From NCBI GenBank assembly GCA_034231615.1, contig CM067322.1, positions 69,722,234 to 69,786,233 of the forward strand: a DNA stretch of 64,000 nucleotides, written 5' to 3'. Source of the DNA: Meghimatium bilineatum. Its lineage: Eukaryota; Mollusca; Gastropoda; Stylommatophora; Philomycidae. The notes beneath the pieces are model-generated. The model was given only the letters and a program-made list of their open reading frames with translations. It ran no database searches and was not told where the DNA came from. Positions 18,201 to 24,289 of the stretch are shown in pieces (the first letter of the stretch is position 1; each line of letters opens with the position of its first letter). The translations under genes and the position numbers were made by a program.

Positions 18201-20422
18201 CTTCTATTCAGTATACACGGCCCAGCCATTTTAGCAAAGTTAATGGAGGAGAGTGACTATGATGAGAATTCCTGCAGGAGAGTAATTACCTCATTGTTAG
18301 TTCATTCATTCATTCATTCATTCATTGTTCTTTAACGCTGAAGTTAGCGCATAGGACAGAGGTTAGATCTCTACAATTCTGTCTGTTCAAAGCTGTTCTG
18401 TGCAGTTCTTGAATAGTATGAATATTGTTTGTTTTAATTTCTCAAAATATTGTTCTTCTGAGTGATTCCTTTGGTCTACCCCTGACTCTTCTGCCTGTTG
18501 GTATCCATGCAAGAGATTGGTGGTGTATTCTGTTATTGTCTGAGTGTAGGACATGTCCGATGTAGGATAAACAGCGTTTTCTAATAATATATGTCATGTA
18601 AATTTGATGTGTCTCTTTTCTGATTTTTTCGTTTGATTTGAATTCGCTCCAGTGGGTGTTAGTTATCCAACGAAAGCATTTGTTTTCAAAACTCAGTAGT
18701 TTCTTTTCTGAAGATAAAGAACTTTTCCAGCTCTCATATCCATATGACAGCACAGGAATGATGCAAGAATTAAATAAACGCATTATGTGAGTGTGCTGAT
18801 TGACTTTGACCTCCAGATATTAGACAGTCTATTAAAGGCACTTGATGCTAATGCAGCGCGAGTTATAATTTCTGCCATGACATCGCTGTCGAGTTGCATT
18901 GTGCTTATATTGCTTAGTTCACCCCAGAATATTCCAAGTATGGGGGTCTCGAGCAGTGCAAATGAAATTCATTTATTTTTTCTTCTGCAAAGCACATAGA
19001 ACTCATAATTCACTGGCATAAAACATTAATCTTGCAAGATTTCTGCATAAATAAAACTTGGAGGTTGTGATTCACCAAATTGCAATCACCATTATTTTTG
19101 ATGGTCAAAAAGCTCTGATATAACCAAACTATACTCATGTCCACAGTTGAAAGGAGAATATCTCACCACAAGAGGTACAACCTAAATGACCTGACCTTAC
19201 TTTATACACAACAACCTCGATACTGATGGTAATGATTATCTGCTAGCAGTTGATTAATTGTGAGGTCTGTTTTACAATTGTACTATCCTTTAGTAGAGTG
19301 ACATAAATGATAATCACACTGAGCAGAAATTTAATCAAGTGTTTTTGAAGACTACACAAATGATGAGGTATGGCACGAATCTTGTAGTATTTTCAAATAA
19401 ATATCAAAAGAACGCTAACATGATGAGAAAAGAATTGATATAAATAGTACCATAACAGTGTTGAAGTAACCTAATGCTTGTGATAACCATATGCCAAAGG
19501 ATGAACAAAACTTGAACTCGGTAACTTTATTTATGTTCTACATGAAATCCTATAAGTAAAAGTGACAGTATGATTACATTTAAAAAATGGACATCAATAT
19601 TCAGAAATTTGTGTGCATTGATTTATACTTTCGTCTTGGAGAAACTGGTTCCAAAGTTTTGGAATTCTGCAAAAAGCTCTTGGAGATCCTATCTAAAGTG
19701 GTTTTCCTATTTCCAAAGTGTGTGCAGATTCATTGAAGATGACCTGTGTCAAGGCAGACTATAAACACAGACAATATTTTGAAACATGTGCAAGAAATCA
19801 TAAGCTTTGACGAGACATCTGACTATCAGAGACATTGCTGTGGATATAAGAATATCATTTGGTGTGTGTGATAAAATTGTAATTTAAGATTTTCACAAAA
19901 CAGGTGTTGCACAAGCTATTGAATTGTTCATCATAACAGTACACAGGTTTATTGGGGTCAAAATATGCGGACATCACAGCCAAGCTGTGAACCTTCACAC
20001 AAAACAGTCTATTCTCCACAAAAAAACTTTCATTACTGCATGTTTTCCTGTGAAAGAGTACAGGGAGGTTTTCTATAGGTTGGTAATAAAGGAAGCTTTG
20101 CAGACGCCACGACATGTACGGGAAGAATTTTTTTGATTGTACCTCCGAAATGAAAAATCCTGTCCCAACCATGGATTGAACCAGGGACCTCAAGGGTCTG
20201 AGAATGGCGTTCTTACTATACGGCCATGGGCTCCACTATTCTCCAAACTATGTCTAATTGACAGTAGTCAATGAACATATGCAGAGCAGTATTTTAAAAT
20301 AATTACCTCCCACTATCTATTTTCAGGTGGAAACTCAGCTGTTAGGTCGGCAGGTGAGCTGGACTCTTGGAGCAGCACTTTGCACTCTATCTGACAAGTT
20401 TTCTTTCTTTCCAATTCTCTGA
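168..20422 (+). CDS. ENTPD5/6: E-NTPDase 5/6-like nucleoside diphosphatase, 5'-partial, nine exons
   Basis: Joined exons 168-246, 1504-1539, 2047-2138, 8419-8498, 11231-11310, 13949-14057, 16345-16562, 17701-17813 and 20327-20422 give 903 bases, i.e. 300 residues and a TGA. Every intron is GT-AG and all phases match. Visible GDA1/CD39 signatures are region 3 (EEEGLFAWISVNFLL, with the catalytic-base glutamate), region 4 (IFDLGGGSVQAAFE) and region 5 (VSWTLGAAL). YLGYGLKSARLGVLGG and LFSYFFDVA also match the ENTPD5/6 branch, as do cysteines in the contexts LSSC, LPRC, NCHEN and FLCID. The chain ends about 20 residues after region 5 with no membrane segment, as in the soluble ER/Golgi/secreted members that hydrolyse UDP and GDP. 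Regions 1 and 2 and the signal peptide (about 130-150 residues) should lie upstream of the window. No reading-frame damage is seen. ENTPD5 and ENTPD6 cannot be told apart here. No AATAAA was spotted just downstream. Confidence 0.9.
370..1150 (+). mobile_element. RTE-like LINE, 3' coding remnant
   Basis: The broken plus-strand frame reads FLYGCESWKLN, then LLWFGHITRHDSLKIILQGT, then EWLRTTVWRAFCADVSSGA. This is the usual order in the C-terminal part of RTE-type LINE polyproteins (YGCETW, WFGHVxR, WRxxSAxSS). Stops and frameshifts make it a dead copy. It fills most of the ENTPD intron between exons a and b. Confidence 0.75.
1504..1539 (+). CDS. ENTPD5/6: ENTPD exon b, 36-bp micro-exon
   Basis: Acceptor TTTGACAG, donor GTAAGC. 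Encodes GLFAWISVNFLL, the heart of apyrase conserved region 3. Only 36 bases, so an automatic gene finder could easily miss it. Enters and leaves in phase 1. Confidence 0.85.
   Translation, partial: VCLHGSVSTFC
1540..2046 (+). other. ENTPD intron, no element recognised
   Basis: AT-rich intron. Positions 1665-1760 resemble 17197-17300 in another intron of the same gene (shared AATGATCAACC core followed by similar spacing), so a diverged dispersed repeat is likely. Nothing else is recognisable. Confidence 0.4.
2047..2138 (+). CDS. ENTPD5/6: ENTPD exon c
   Basis: Acceptor TTTTCCAG, donor GTAAAT. Encodes DLIWNADNENTVTIF, then DLGGGSVQAAFEISRL. The DLGGGS motif is conserved region 4, a nucleotide phosphate-binding loop. 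Ends in phase 0 before the 6.3-kb intron. Confidence 0.92.
2330..2565 (+). mobile_element. RTE-like LINE, short remnant
   Basis: The frame beginning WYRHVSRSTDISKIILQII resembles the WYGHVSRSxGLxKTILQGT block of RTE-type LINEs, followed by a degenerate WVTMHVHDWQ. Too short and broken for finer placement. Confidence 0.5.
2790..3691 (-). mobile_element. RTE-like LINE reverse transcriptase, 5'-truncated
   Basis: Read on the minus strand from about 3690: ISLLSQIGKIFSKILERRM, then QDFYLAFVDQEKTFNRLD (fingers/palm with the first catalytic aspartate), CSGVRQGCILSTPIIYNI, and after a frameshift near 3218 ELLFADDQALAASSEE (FADD box, aspartates intact), then FKYVGSNI in the thumb region. This order is standard for RTE-type reverse transcriptases. 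The copy stops abruptly near 3691 where a plus-strand piggyBac relic begins, consistent with a 5'-truncated insertion. Internal stops show it is inactive. Confidence 0.85.
3768..3929 (-). mobile_element. SINE family P, short form, with 11-bp duplication
   Basis: Minus-strand copy starting in a CTTCTTC head, then TCTCAAACTCC, and ending near CCAAAGACGGATGTG on the plus strand. Flanked by AAAAAGACAAT at 3757-3767 and 3930-3940. It interrupts the decayed piggyBac frame. Confidence 0.8.
4103..4262 (-). mobile_element. SINE family P, short form, with 14-bp duplication
   Basis: Same family and orientation as the copy at 3768. Flanked by AAGTCAGGCAGCCT (4089-4102) and AAGTCAGACAGCCT (4263-4276), a 14-bp target-site duplication with one mismatch, again inside the decayed piggyBac frame. 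Confidence 0.82.
4305..4308. repeat. TTAA target-site duplication, left
   Basis: TTAA directly abutting the left terminal inverted repeat of the piggyBac element. Confidence 0.92.
4357..5554. repeat. Three 396-bp tandem repeats inside piggyBac
   Basis: The string TAGAAAAATTTCCTTACATG recurs at 4361, 4758 and 5154 (periods 397 and 396), and the intervening sequence is nearly identical. The first two-thirds of copies 2 and 3 match almost base for base, while the end of copy 3 (5390-5554) has diverged. The array lies between the transposase stop (5607) and the left terminus. No open frame runs through it. Confidence 0.93.
5607..7472 (-). CDS. piggyBac transposase, intact, 621 aa
   Basis: DDE-type transposase that cuts and pastes DNA into TTAA sites. 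The ATG gives MATPTSSRYS, and an acidic, serine-rich N-terminal region covers residues 24-85. The catalytic aspartates are all present: D285 in CIDEMVIGHKGR, D367 in FADRYYSS and D473 in NGCDRVDQM. RRGFP (near 394) and WRDKKSKK (426-433) are the usual core blocks, and WWKKVFMWVLEI (492-503) follows the third aspartate. The C terminus (584-619) is a cysteine/histidine zinc-binding cross-brace: CAHC, YYCIGC, HLCAKSC and a final histidine. At 621 residues it has the normal family length, with no stop or frameshift. It belongs to the element 4309-7740. No homologous frame survives elsewhere in the window except the diverged relic into which it inserted. Confidence 0.95.
   Translation of the reverse strand: MATPTSSRYSAEQAMVMFQSLLVSESDNDDSDSDYRPSDLSKGKKPKQTGVGFIKNLTACIRSSNVSSSEEASNSSDESTDSEDLAGTSRPTNATSRPMNHTSTDRQGRPRTDAVWREALEGESIGVSHFRQIHSGCKLGLPENASPLQCLLSLMTEPIIDNLIANVNSYAQQKLEMNTPRRKYSTYSKWTALDRNIFMKFLATLINMGLDPKHSIKDFWSTKTHRSSPWFGSIFSRTKFLLIYQSMLHAAGADAQGKIKIEPFINELVASFQNAFYPSENICIDEMVIGHKGRFRHKQYNASKPKKYHIKSYGLCDSITGYVFNLLVYFGADTTYRLETDTKSTHAVKIFDKLLEGITGHHHLFADRYYSSLPLVQFLRQRNHHYTGTLNANRRGFPQEMKNKKIAVNQPKWFINDEDKVMCVSWRDKKSKKPCQLVTTCGSATCEIRIEGRSEVWKPSPIHNYNMSMNGCDRVDQMISYYGNHTRKTVKWWKKVFMWVLEITQLNAHILYTLSRPCAEKPMPLSNFKDILIEELCSLFELEAPNNIDAALLSKPGRKTVNTELERYQGTTHLIDSGGKDRQCAHCATKQIRKRSSYYCIGCSHKPHLCAKSCFREYHTR
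7669..7732. repeat. Duplicated subterminal motif of piggyBac
   Basis: A 22-bp unit, CCAGTATACTGGCGATTGGTCC, occurs at 7669-7690 and again at 7711-7732, 42 bp apart. Each contains the perfect palindrome CCAGTATACTGG followed by GGTCC, which is part of the terminal repeat. Such subterminal repeats are typical transposase-binding sites. The left end lacks this palindrome. Confidence 0.85.
7741..7744. repeat. TTAA target-site duplication, right
   Basis: TTAA directly abutting the right terminal inverted repeat of the piggyBac element. Confidence 0.92.
7856..8418 (+). other. ENTPD intron tail with (TA)n and duplicated acceptor tract
   Basis: A (TG/TA)n tract lies at 7858-7896. A possible piggyBac-relic zinc ribbon lies near 8173. 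At 8340-8418 an A/T-rich stretch ending in CAGAATCT occurs twice (CAG at 8367-8369 and 8416-8418), the second being the exon d acceptor. Confidence 0.5.
8419..8498 (+). CDS. ENTPD5/6: ENTPD exon d
   Basis: Acceptor after a long T tract and CAG, donor GTAAGC. Encodes NLHGNILAQDLVKIVLLNVD then FNVFTKR, ending in phase 2. The acceptor region is duplicated just upstream: the AG at 8368-8369 is followed by the same AATCT. Using that AG would add 49 bases and shift the frame. Confidence 0.82.
8980..9612 (-). CDS. RNase H domain and C-terminal tail of LINE-B
   Basis: An open frame of 210 residues, part of a larger retrotransposon polyprotein. RNase H catalytic residues are in place: D27 (IIIYTDGSF), E67 (SSMRMEIEEA), D91 (ILKDSQNM), H128 and D138 (YCPGHAGVRGNERADLL). 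This fold removes the RNA template after first-strand synthesis. A basic tail follows (RMLEMGVSRGRARKSKF). The first methionine is probably internal to the original protein. The frame is open but lacks its polymerase, so it is a remnant rather than a working gene. Confidence 0.8.
   Translation of the reverse strand: MGVRAQVTVHEFTQLHSKPQDIIIYTDGSFNRITNKSGWGFVAYRNSVNLVEKSSAYSTVTSSMRMEIEEATSALNWLITNTSTHAVILKDSQNMLCKIEKFMQRREWWDLFNNSIVQSITWIYCPGHAGVRGNERADLLVGNVAIDGTLLRRDKTDLMMAVINSFQDEDDVNESENVRTQRMLEMGVSRGRARKSKFFGKSRRSHNQHP
9835..10092 (+). mobile_element. 5'-truncated LINE-B insertion with 15-bp duplication
   Basis: A 258-bp plus-strand piece ending GCCAGTTTCTAATCAA, the 3' end of LINE-B, lies inside a minus-strand LINE-B. 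It is bounded by GTATTCTGTCACTTT at 9820-9834 and 10093-10107, a perfect 15-bp target-site duplication. This is the product of abortive target-primed reverse transcription. Confidence 0.88.
10620..11230 (+). other. ENTPD intron, no element recognised
   Basis: AT-rich intron between the LINE-B copy and exon e. No domain, repeat or RNA gene was recognised. Confidence 0.5.
11231..11310 (+). CDS. ENTPD5/6: ENTPD exon e
   Basis: Acceptor TCTAAAG, donor GTAAGA. Encodes SYLGYGLKSARLGVLGG, KEGPNGVITY. The YLGxGLxSAR signature is among the most diagnostic of ENTPD5/6. Ends in phase 1. Confidence 0.92.
11905..12240 (+). mobile_element. SINE family T3 (tRNA-derived), plus-strand copy
   Basis: Begins in GGGGTTCAATGCATGGTTGGGACAG (positions 11930-11954; B-box-like GGTTCAAT). 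It matches, over about 130 bp, the inverse of 20085-20235, including GGAGGTACAATCAAAA and GTACATGTC. The A-box half is missing here. Beyond 12035 the match is weak. A 107-codon open frame across it has no recognisable domain and is not called as a gene. Confidence 0.6.
12241..12790 (+). other. ENTPD intron, unassigned
   Basis: No coding similarity was found. It contains two GGCCTAGTCA / GACCTAGTCA motifs about 60 bp apart (12420 and 12480), part of an unclassified short direct repeat. Confidence 0.4.
12795..13005 (+). mobile_element. Chimeric SINE remnant (T2 joined to P tail)
   Basis: AAGCTCACTATCAACT, then AAGGTAGGTCCCATGGC and GATGAACATAACTCTTCATG, match the minus-oriented T2 SINE at 44014-44310. 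The sequence then switches at about 12905 to the plus-oriented 3' tail of family P (ATGACATGCA, GGTAAACAGTGTTGCTAT, GCAACACACTGGCAA), as at 61145-61205. The junction is either nested insertion or a composite SINE. Confidence 0.6.
13260..13375 (+). mobile_element. LINE-A fragment
   Basis: ADVIIRAGKGLAAMT matches DHVIIRAGKRLSAMK of the LINE-A copy at 54690-54720. Only about 100 bp is recognisable. Confidence 0.5.
13430..13645 (+). pseudogene. mariner (Mos1-like) transposase, C-terminal relic
   Basis: The plus-strand frame reads VDLVLCNFYFFQYLKDF, TMDDEIDAIRLWIQ and MVAFGKMCC, ending SIEK. This parallels the mariner C terminus (SPDLAPCDF, LKxxL, DEIxxAVxxWL, RWxxCV). The last catalytic aspartate (CDF) reads N, and there are stops, so it is an inactive fragment. 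The N-terminal half and the inverted repeats were not found. Confidence 0.65.
13949..14057 (+). CDS. ENTPD5/6: ENTPD exon f
   Basis: Acceptor TGAACAG, donor GTAAGA; 109 bases, phase 1 in and phase 2 out, exactly what the neighbours require. Encodes DKDVSDTLDTDV, LFLSSCYTLGTNF, TFLHNDVSYIVK. The cysteine and the following SYIVKGQ correspond to the disulphide-bearing variable loop of the family. Confidence 0.85.
14104..14263. repeat. 32-bp minisatellite, 5 copies
   Basis: Five perfect copies of a 32-bp unit starting TGATACTGTGACTGCTGTAG. The array starts 46 bp after the donor of ENTPD exon f. Confidence 0.97.
14385..14630 (+). mobile_element. SINE family P, long form
   Basis: Head TTCATTCTCAAACTCC, then GACTTCAGCATGGCTT, GGGTCACTTTGCC, CCTCATTAGTACCTTCTTATG and CCTGGCAACACACTGGCAAA. 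It follows the same order as 60945-61205. Confidence 0.8.
14640..15360 (-). mobile_element. RTE-like LINE remnant interrupted by SINE P
   Basis: Minus-strand pieces at about 14640-14810 and 15065-15350 (for example LRQRANGKTKSQLLRNY) resemble the minus-strand LINE at 34850-35360. A long-form SINE P (14812-15062, plus) sits between them. Heavily decayed. Confidence 0.45.
14812..15062 (+). mobile_element. SINE family P, long form
   Basis: CTTCTTCTTCTGC head followed by TTAAACTCAT, GTGTCATAGTTTACAGC, CATTTTGACC, CCTTTTTTGACATGCATTG and GGTCACTGTTGCTATTCTTTG, in the same order as the other long copies. Confidence 0.7.
15402..15633. repeat. 29-bp minisatellite, 8 copies
   Basis: Eight head-to-tail copies of a 29-bp unit, TACTTGTACTTGAAATTGAT plus GGATAAAAG, with only a few single-base variants. 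The unit length is not a multiple of three, yet the minus strand stays open through all frames, which gives a spurious 109-codon repeat frame. Confidence 0.97.
15885..16040 (-). mobile_element. SINE family P, short form
   Basis: On the plus strand it shows GGATGTGTTGGACCATTG, GCAAATAAAAAGGTGACAC, GGAAATCTGGTAGGAC and GAGATCCAGTGGGAGTTTGA, the inverse of the short-form SINE P. Confidence 0.82.
16345..16562 (+). CDS. ENTPD5/6: ENTPD exon g
   Basis: Acceptor TTTCGGCAG, donor GTAAAT. The longest exon seen. It reads GQNAASYVLPRCREAVDKF, IHLFSYFFDVARW and WNEYGYILTPQDFLNAATK. The LFSYFFD block matches the conserved FYAFSYYYD-type motif of ENTPD5/6. Ends in phase 1. Confidence 0.92.
16563..17700 (+). 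other. ENTPD intron, no gene recognised
   Basis: No coding similarity was found. Positions 17197-17300 resemble 1665-1760 in an earlier intron, suggesting an old dispersed repeat. The rest is unassigned. Confidence 0.4.
17701..17813 (+). CDS. ENTPD5/6: ENTPD exon h
   Basis: Acceptor CCTTTTCAG, donor GTAAGT. Reads NCHENTFSQKHPFLCIDLLY, IHSLLTVGFGLKPDKRMN. The cysteine pair (NCHEN and FLCID) and the CIDLLY block are typical of the family. Ends in phase 0. Confidence 0.92.
18299..18327. repeat. (TTCA)n microsatellite
   Basis: About seven TTCA units in a row in an ENTPD intron, at the downstream edge of the minus-strand LINE remnant. Confidence 0.9.
18330..18790 (-). mobile_element. LINE C-terminal domain (RTE-like)
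   Basis: The minus-strand frame 18783-18442 reads MRLFNSCIIPVLSYGYESWK, FENKCFRWITNTHW, YIGHVLHSDNNRI and GRRVRGRPKESLRRT. This is the standard end of many invertebrate LINE polyproteins (YGCETW, CLRxIxxxxW, GHVLRM, GRPxTTWRRT). It is open for 113 codons, but the polymerase is missing. Confidence 0.78.
18800..20080 (+). other. ENTPD intron, unassigned
   Basis: No element or coding similarity was recognised. Short open frames here (for example 19570-19764 and 19924-20136) have no domain signature. Confidence 0.4.
20085..20235 (-). mobile_element. SINE family T3 (tRNA-derived), minus-strand copy
   Basis: On the minus strand the tRNA-like head reads ATGGCCGTATAGTAAGAACG, then CCCTGGTTCAATCCATGG (B box GGTTCAATCC), then the body shared with 11930-12035. 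It ends about 90 bp upstream of the ENTPD terminal exon. Confidence 0.7.
20327..20422 (+). CDS. ENTPD5/6: ENTPD terminal exon
   Basis: Acceptor CTATTTTCAG. Reads VETQLLGRQVSWTLGAALCT, then LSDKFSFFPIL and TGA at 20420-20422. SWTLGAAL is conserved region 5 (nucleotide base stacking). The short tail has no transmembrane helix. Confidence 0.92.
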   Translation: METQLLGRQVSWTLGAALCTLSDKFSFFPIL

Positions 20423-20930
20423 TGTGTGGCATTTATTATTAGTCTTTTCAGTAAGTCAGAGATGCAGTTTTAAGCATCTTATTTGATCCATTTATTTATT
20501 CATGATTTTTGTCTTTGTATAGAAACAAGTTCTAGTTAAATAATGCCATCAAAGATAAAAATGTTTATCACAGCAGAAAAGTGATTCATTAGTGACATAA
20601 TTTCTTAACCAGTCATCATTTAATTTTAGCATATTATTTATATGACATTTAATTTAAGTGTTAAAGATGTATATTGCCAGTCTTTTTAACCATACATTAA
20701 CACTTGTTTATAGTTCATCATAAATTTCAAACAGCTACAATGAAAGTCACTTCTTCTTTAAGGGCATGAGTGGGTAATAGTTATTCGTACTAGACAGGGG
20801 TTGTGGTGCACATAGTCAACAATTTCCCAACAGAAATCATGAAATAATTGAACAGTTTAATCTATATTGTAAAGTTGAACATTGTTGTACAAAAACACAT
20901 TCTGAGTATAGCATAGGATAGGATAGGACA
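20423..20930 (+). other. 3' flank of ENTPD, presumed 3' UTR and beyond
   Basis: Sequence after the ENTPD stop codon. No canonical AATAAA was noticed in the first 500 bases, so the cleavage site cannot be placed. Positions 20918-20940 hold a small GATAG-rich simple repeat. Confidence 0.4.
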
Positions 20931-20934
20931 CAGC

Positions 20935-21057
20935 ATAGGACCGGTACTGTCAGCAGAAGTGTGATGGCGGATACACTCAAGGAGAGATCGGAGCAACTAT
21001 GGATGTGTCCAGTTTGCAGTGATGATGATCCGACGACTAACTAACTAACTAACTAAC
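20935..21057 (+). mobile_element. LINE-A 3' end with (CTAA)n tail
   Basis: CTGTCAGCAGAAGTGTGATG, ACACTCAAGGAGAGATCGGA, CCAGTTTGCAGTGATGATGA, then GACTAACTAACTAACTAAC. It matches 55865-55965 and the inverse of 28740-28860. The tail is a CTAA simple repeat rather than poly(A). Confidence 0.85.
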
Positions 21058-21309
21058 ATTCTGAGTGCATAGAATCTGTCCTTTGTTTTGAATGGAACAT
21101 CAAAGTTTCCTCAGAGAGTGTCAGTATTGGTATTGGTCTTTCAACATTCCAGAAAATAAGGTAAAGAACACCTTTGTTGCTTCAAAAAACAGTAGATGGG
21201 GTTTTTTGGGTGTGTTTTTTTACAAACTTCTTTTCTTTGTCTTCTTGGACCATGTGTTCTTCCATTGCAGACGGCTGCTTTGAATGAACATTTATGCAGG
21301 AAATCTAGA

Positions 21310-21425
21310 TATCATCTCCAGTAGTAATGCGACCAAGAAATGTATCACCTGCTAGAAATCTAGTAGGATCATTGTTCTGCTGTAAGAGAGATCCAGTGGG
21401 AGTTTGAGAATGAGCACACAAAAAA
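21310..21425 (-). mobile_element. SINE family P, short form, truncated
   Basis: GCTAGAAATCTAGTAGGATC, then TGTAAGAGAGATCCAGTGGG and AGTTTGAGAATGAGC. Only the head half of the family is clear. Confidence 0.7.
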
Positions 21426-21429
21426 ACAT

Positions 21430-21590
21430 TATCCTACATAGAGCCACTTTTGTCATATGGAAGTGAATTATGGAAAATAAATAAACAAGTAAGAAACTAG
21501 AGACCACGGAGATGTGGTGCTTAAGAATTATGTGAATCCCATGGATAGCTAGAAAAACTGGTCCTTTCCTAGCAAAATTGTCTACATTTC
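21430..21590 (+). mobile_element. RTE-like LINE, short remnant
   Basis: SELWKINKQVRKLETTEMWC, then PWIARKT, resembles the LETxEMWxxRRMxxIPWxxxxT block of RTE-type LINEs. About 150 bp is recognisable. Confidence 0.6.
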
Positions 21591-23480
21591 ACACTTGTTA
21601 CACATAGCAACAAACACAATAAAAGGGAAACTTAAAATCATCCTTGAAGGAGCTCAAATAAATAGTGAAGAAAACCCAACATGCCTAGGTGTTCAGCTGG
21701 ACAGGAGGCTAAACTTAAACAACTTTATTAACAGTATCACAGAAAAACATCTAGGAGGTTGAACATGCTAAAGAAACTTTCAAGTACATCCTGGGAAGCC
21801 AACAAGACAACACTTAGACATGCATACATAGGATATGTCAGATTCATATTAGACTATAATCACCCGTTGTAGGTCGCATCATCAAAAAGCTCTTGCATAC
21901 ACTTGGACAGAGTAGCACAAAGCCAGGTTCTCAGCTTCATTTGTGGTAGCATGAGATCAATACCAATAGGGGCCTGTGAAATCTATGCAGACATAGAACC
22001 ACTAGACATTAGTAGAGAAAAGGCAAATATAGAAGCTGTGGAAAGATACAAACGACTCCCATAAAATCATCCTAACAAAGAAGTAGCCATCAAATGAACA
22101 TGTAAAATGACTAAAACAAATGTTCCCAGTACAGCTAGCAGAAGAAATAAACAAGAAACATCACCTTCCTGAAGATAGAGAGGAATCTGAAAGAGTATCA
22201 AGTATCCCACCAAATGCATCCCTCATACTGCGCCAAATAAACACTACACTAATTGACAAGTCAGTAATGAAGTCAACAAACCAAAACACCCATAAGTCCA
22301 TTGCACTAGAGACTATCGACTTGTACCCCAAGGACTGGATCCAAGCATACACAGATAGGTCAGCCTTCAAAGCCACCATCAATTCAGAATATGGCTCTCA
22401 TAGTCCTCCCTGACAAAACATCAATAGAGTTACCTACTCCTTGTGGAGAGTTCTGTAGCAACTATGATGCAGAGATGAAAGCAATATCAGCATCTAGAGA
22501 AGAGATCACTTTCATACATCACTACCAAATACAAATATGATACAACATGTCTAAAAAACCTAGTAATATTCACAGAGTCTGCTCTACAAGCCCTTATAAA
22601 TTGGAATCCAACAGTAGAGAAAACCATAAACAACATACTTCAAGCTACAAACATGCTTACTTCCTATGGCATCAATACTACACTACAGTGGATATCAAGC
22701 CACACATGTATTAGCAGGAATGAATTTGTTGATAAAACTGGCAAAAAAGAAGCAAGTATGCCCCAACCAGGAATTTCCACCAACCTTAAAACAGTTAAAC
22801 ACATTATCCACAACAATGTATGGGCCACTGGCTCAAAAGGAAGAGTGCTATATTCAGACATTTCCCAACTAAATCCACATGGCAGCATAAACAGACTACA
22901 CAGCAAAGATCCAACCACAATATTTAGGCATGCGAATAACACATGTACAACTTGACCAACACCAGCAAACACTTATTGCATACATACCATAAAAAAGTAA
23001 AGTAACCGATAGCATTTATTAATGACGTAGGGGTGCGAGATGTTAGCTATCTCACGTTTCAGAGGCTCTGCAACTGAGGGTGGTAGCCATCTCCTCTCCC
23101 TCGCAGTCTTTACTTCCTGGATTAATCCTGTACCCATTTAAGGCTGGGTCGACCCGGGAGCCGTTGCGATCTGAAAAAACATTTCCGCCTCAACTGGGGA
23201 ATGAATCCAGGACTACTCATATGCGAAGCCAGTGCACTAACATGGCTCCATATCATACCATACACCGTACTGAAACAGACAACAGGAGGAAACAGTAAAA
23301 TACCATTTTACTGAATGCCCTGCACTGCAATATCTACAATAACAACTGTTACCACCAAACCCCCCCATCACTAACATCCTTTACAGACACAACACAATTG
23401 AGGAAGACATACACCTACCACCACCTGACAGAGGGAAGAAATAGTGAAAGCTCGAAACCATGGGGATTGTATAAGTAAGT
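21590..23480 (+). mobile_element. LINE-C (Jockey-like), degenerate, with nested SINE
   Basis: The plus strand reads CLGVQLDRRLNLNNF (thumb), FRLILDY-like text, SIPIGACEIYADIEPLD, then remnants of RNase H (TDRSAFKATINSEYG; LQWISSHTCISRNEFVDKT, where HxxxxxNExxD is the final catalytic block). It closes near 23440 with IEEDIHLPPPDRGKK. Multiple stops and shifts make it inactive. A T1 SINE interrupts it at 22992-23253. The copy at 43080-43990 belongs to the same lineage. Confidence 0.78.
22992..23253 (-). mobile_element. SINE family T1 (tRNA-derived), nested, 9-bp duplication
   Basis: On the minus strand: AGTGCACTGGCTTCGCATATG-like head (A/B-box region partly mutated), GTTGCGATCTG inverse, then the body ending in TAAATGCTATCGGTTACTT. 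Flanked by CATACCATA at 22983-22991 and 23254-23262. It matches the copies at 25959-26225 and 50096-50350. Confidence 0.85.
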
Positions 23481-24025
23481 TCTATAAGTAAGTTTTTAAC
23501 ACACTTGTTAAAAAATCTGTGCCAATTTGTTTAGTAGGGGTTTATGCCTCATATGGTCGAGGCCCGCCTCTTTCAACCTAGGACTGGTGTCCATAGTGGT
23601 TATATCGAGGCGAAAGCTAAATTTTAAGTTATTTATATCACAGTATTCCTAGTTACAAAATGGCTGCCATAGTGTTTCAGCCAATAAATTCATTACATAC
23701 AGTTGGAAGGAGTGTTCCCAGATGCAAAGATATACATGGGGGACTTACTATGATGAAGAATTTGCTGGAACTGTACTGTTGAAAAGCAGATTGAGCTGGT
23801 GGATATATAATAAACACTGAGTTGGTGTTTAGTTTTTAATGCCAGGGAAATCATCAATGAAAACAAGAAGAACACAATTTTATTATCCCATTTATAGTAT
23901 ATTCCATTTCACCTATATTTTGTTTCAGAAAATATGTAGAACCTTTTCCTAGGAAAGGACCAAAAAGCTAATAAGGGGATACTCAAAGAGTTTGGACCAA
24001 AAGAAAGCTATGTAAGATAACATGA
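23481..24025. other. Unassigned intergenic sequence
   Basis: No coding similarity or repeat structure was recognised apart from general AT richness. Confidence 0.4.
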
Positions 24026-24029
24026 GACT

Positions 24030-24265
24030 AATGTGGATGTTGATTCCTTTTCATTTGCCAGGATTAAAGATCAGGGTTTGAAATGCAGTGTTACTAGAAG
24101 TGAACATTTTGGAGGGCGCAGAAGAATGATGGTCAACCAGCAAAGGACCTGAATAGTGCTAAAAGTACTGTCAGCAGAAGTGTAATGGCTGATACACTTA
24201 AGGAGAGATCGGAGCAACTATAGACAAGTCCAGTTTGCAGTGATGATGATCCAACAACTAACTAT
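24030..24265 (+). mobile_element. LINE-A 3' end
   Basis: DVDSFSFARIKDQGLKCSVT, RSEHFGGRRRMMVNQQRT and the nucleotide end GCAGTGATGATGATCCAACA, ACTAACTATG. It aligns with 55760-55966. A frameshift after QQRT marks it as dead. Confidence 0.85.
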
Positions 24266-24289
24266 GTACCAATATCAAAGAAAAAGAGG

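Noticed and set aside
21035-21057. Telomere-like (CTAA)n
   Set aside because: It is the 3' tail of LINE-A and only a few units long.
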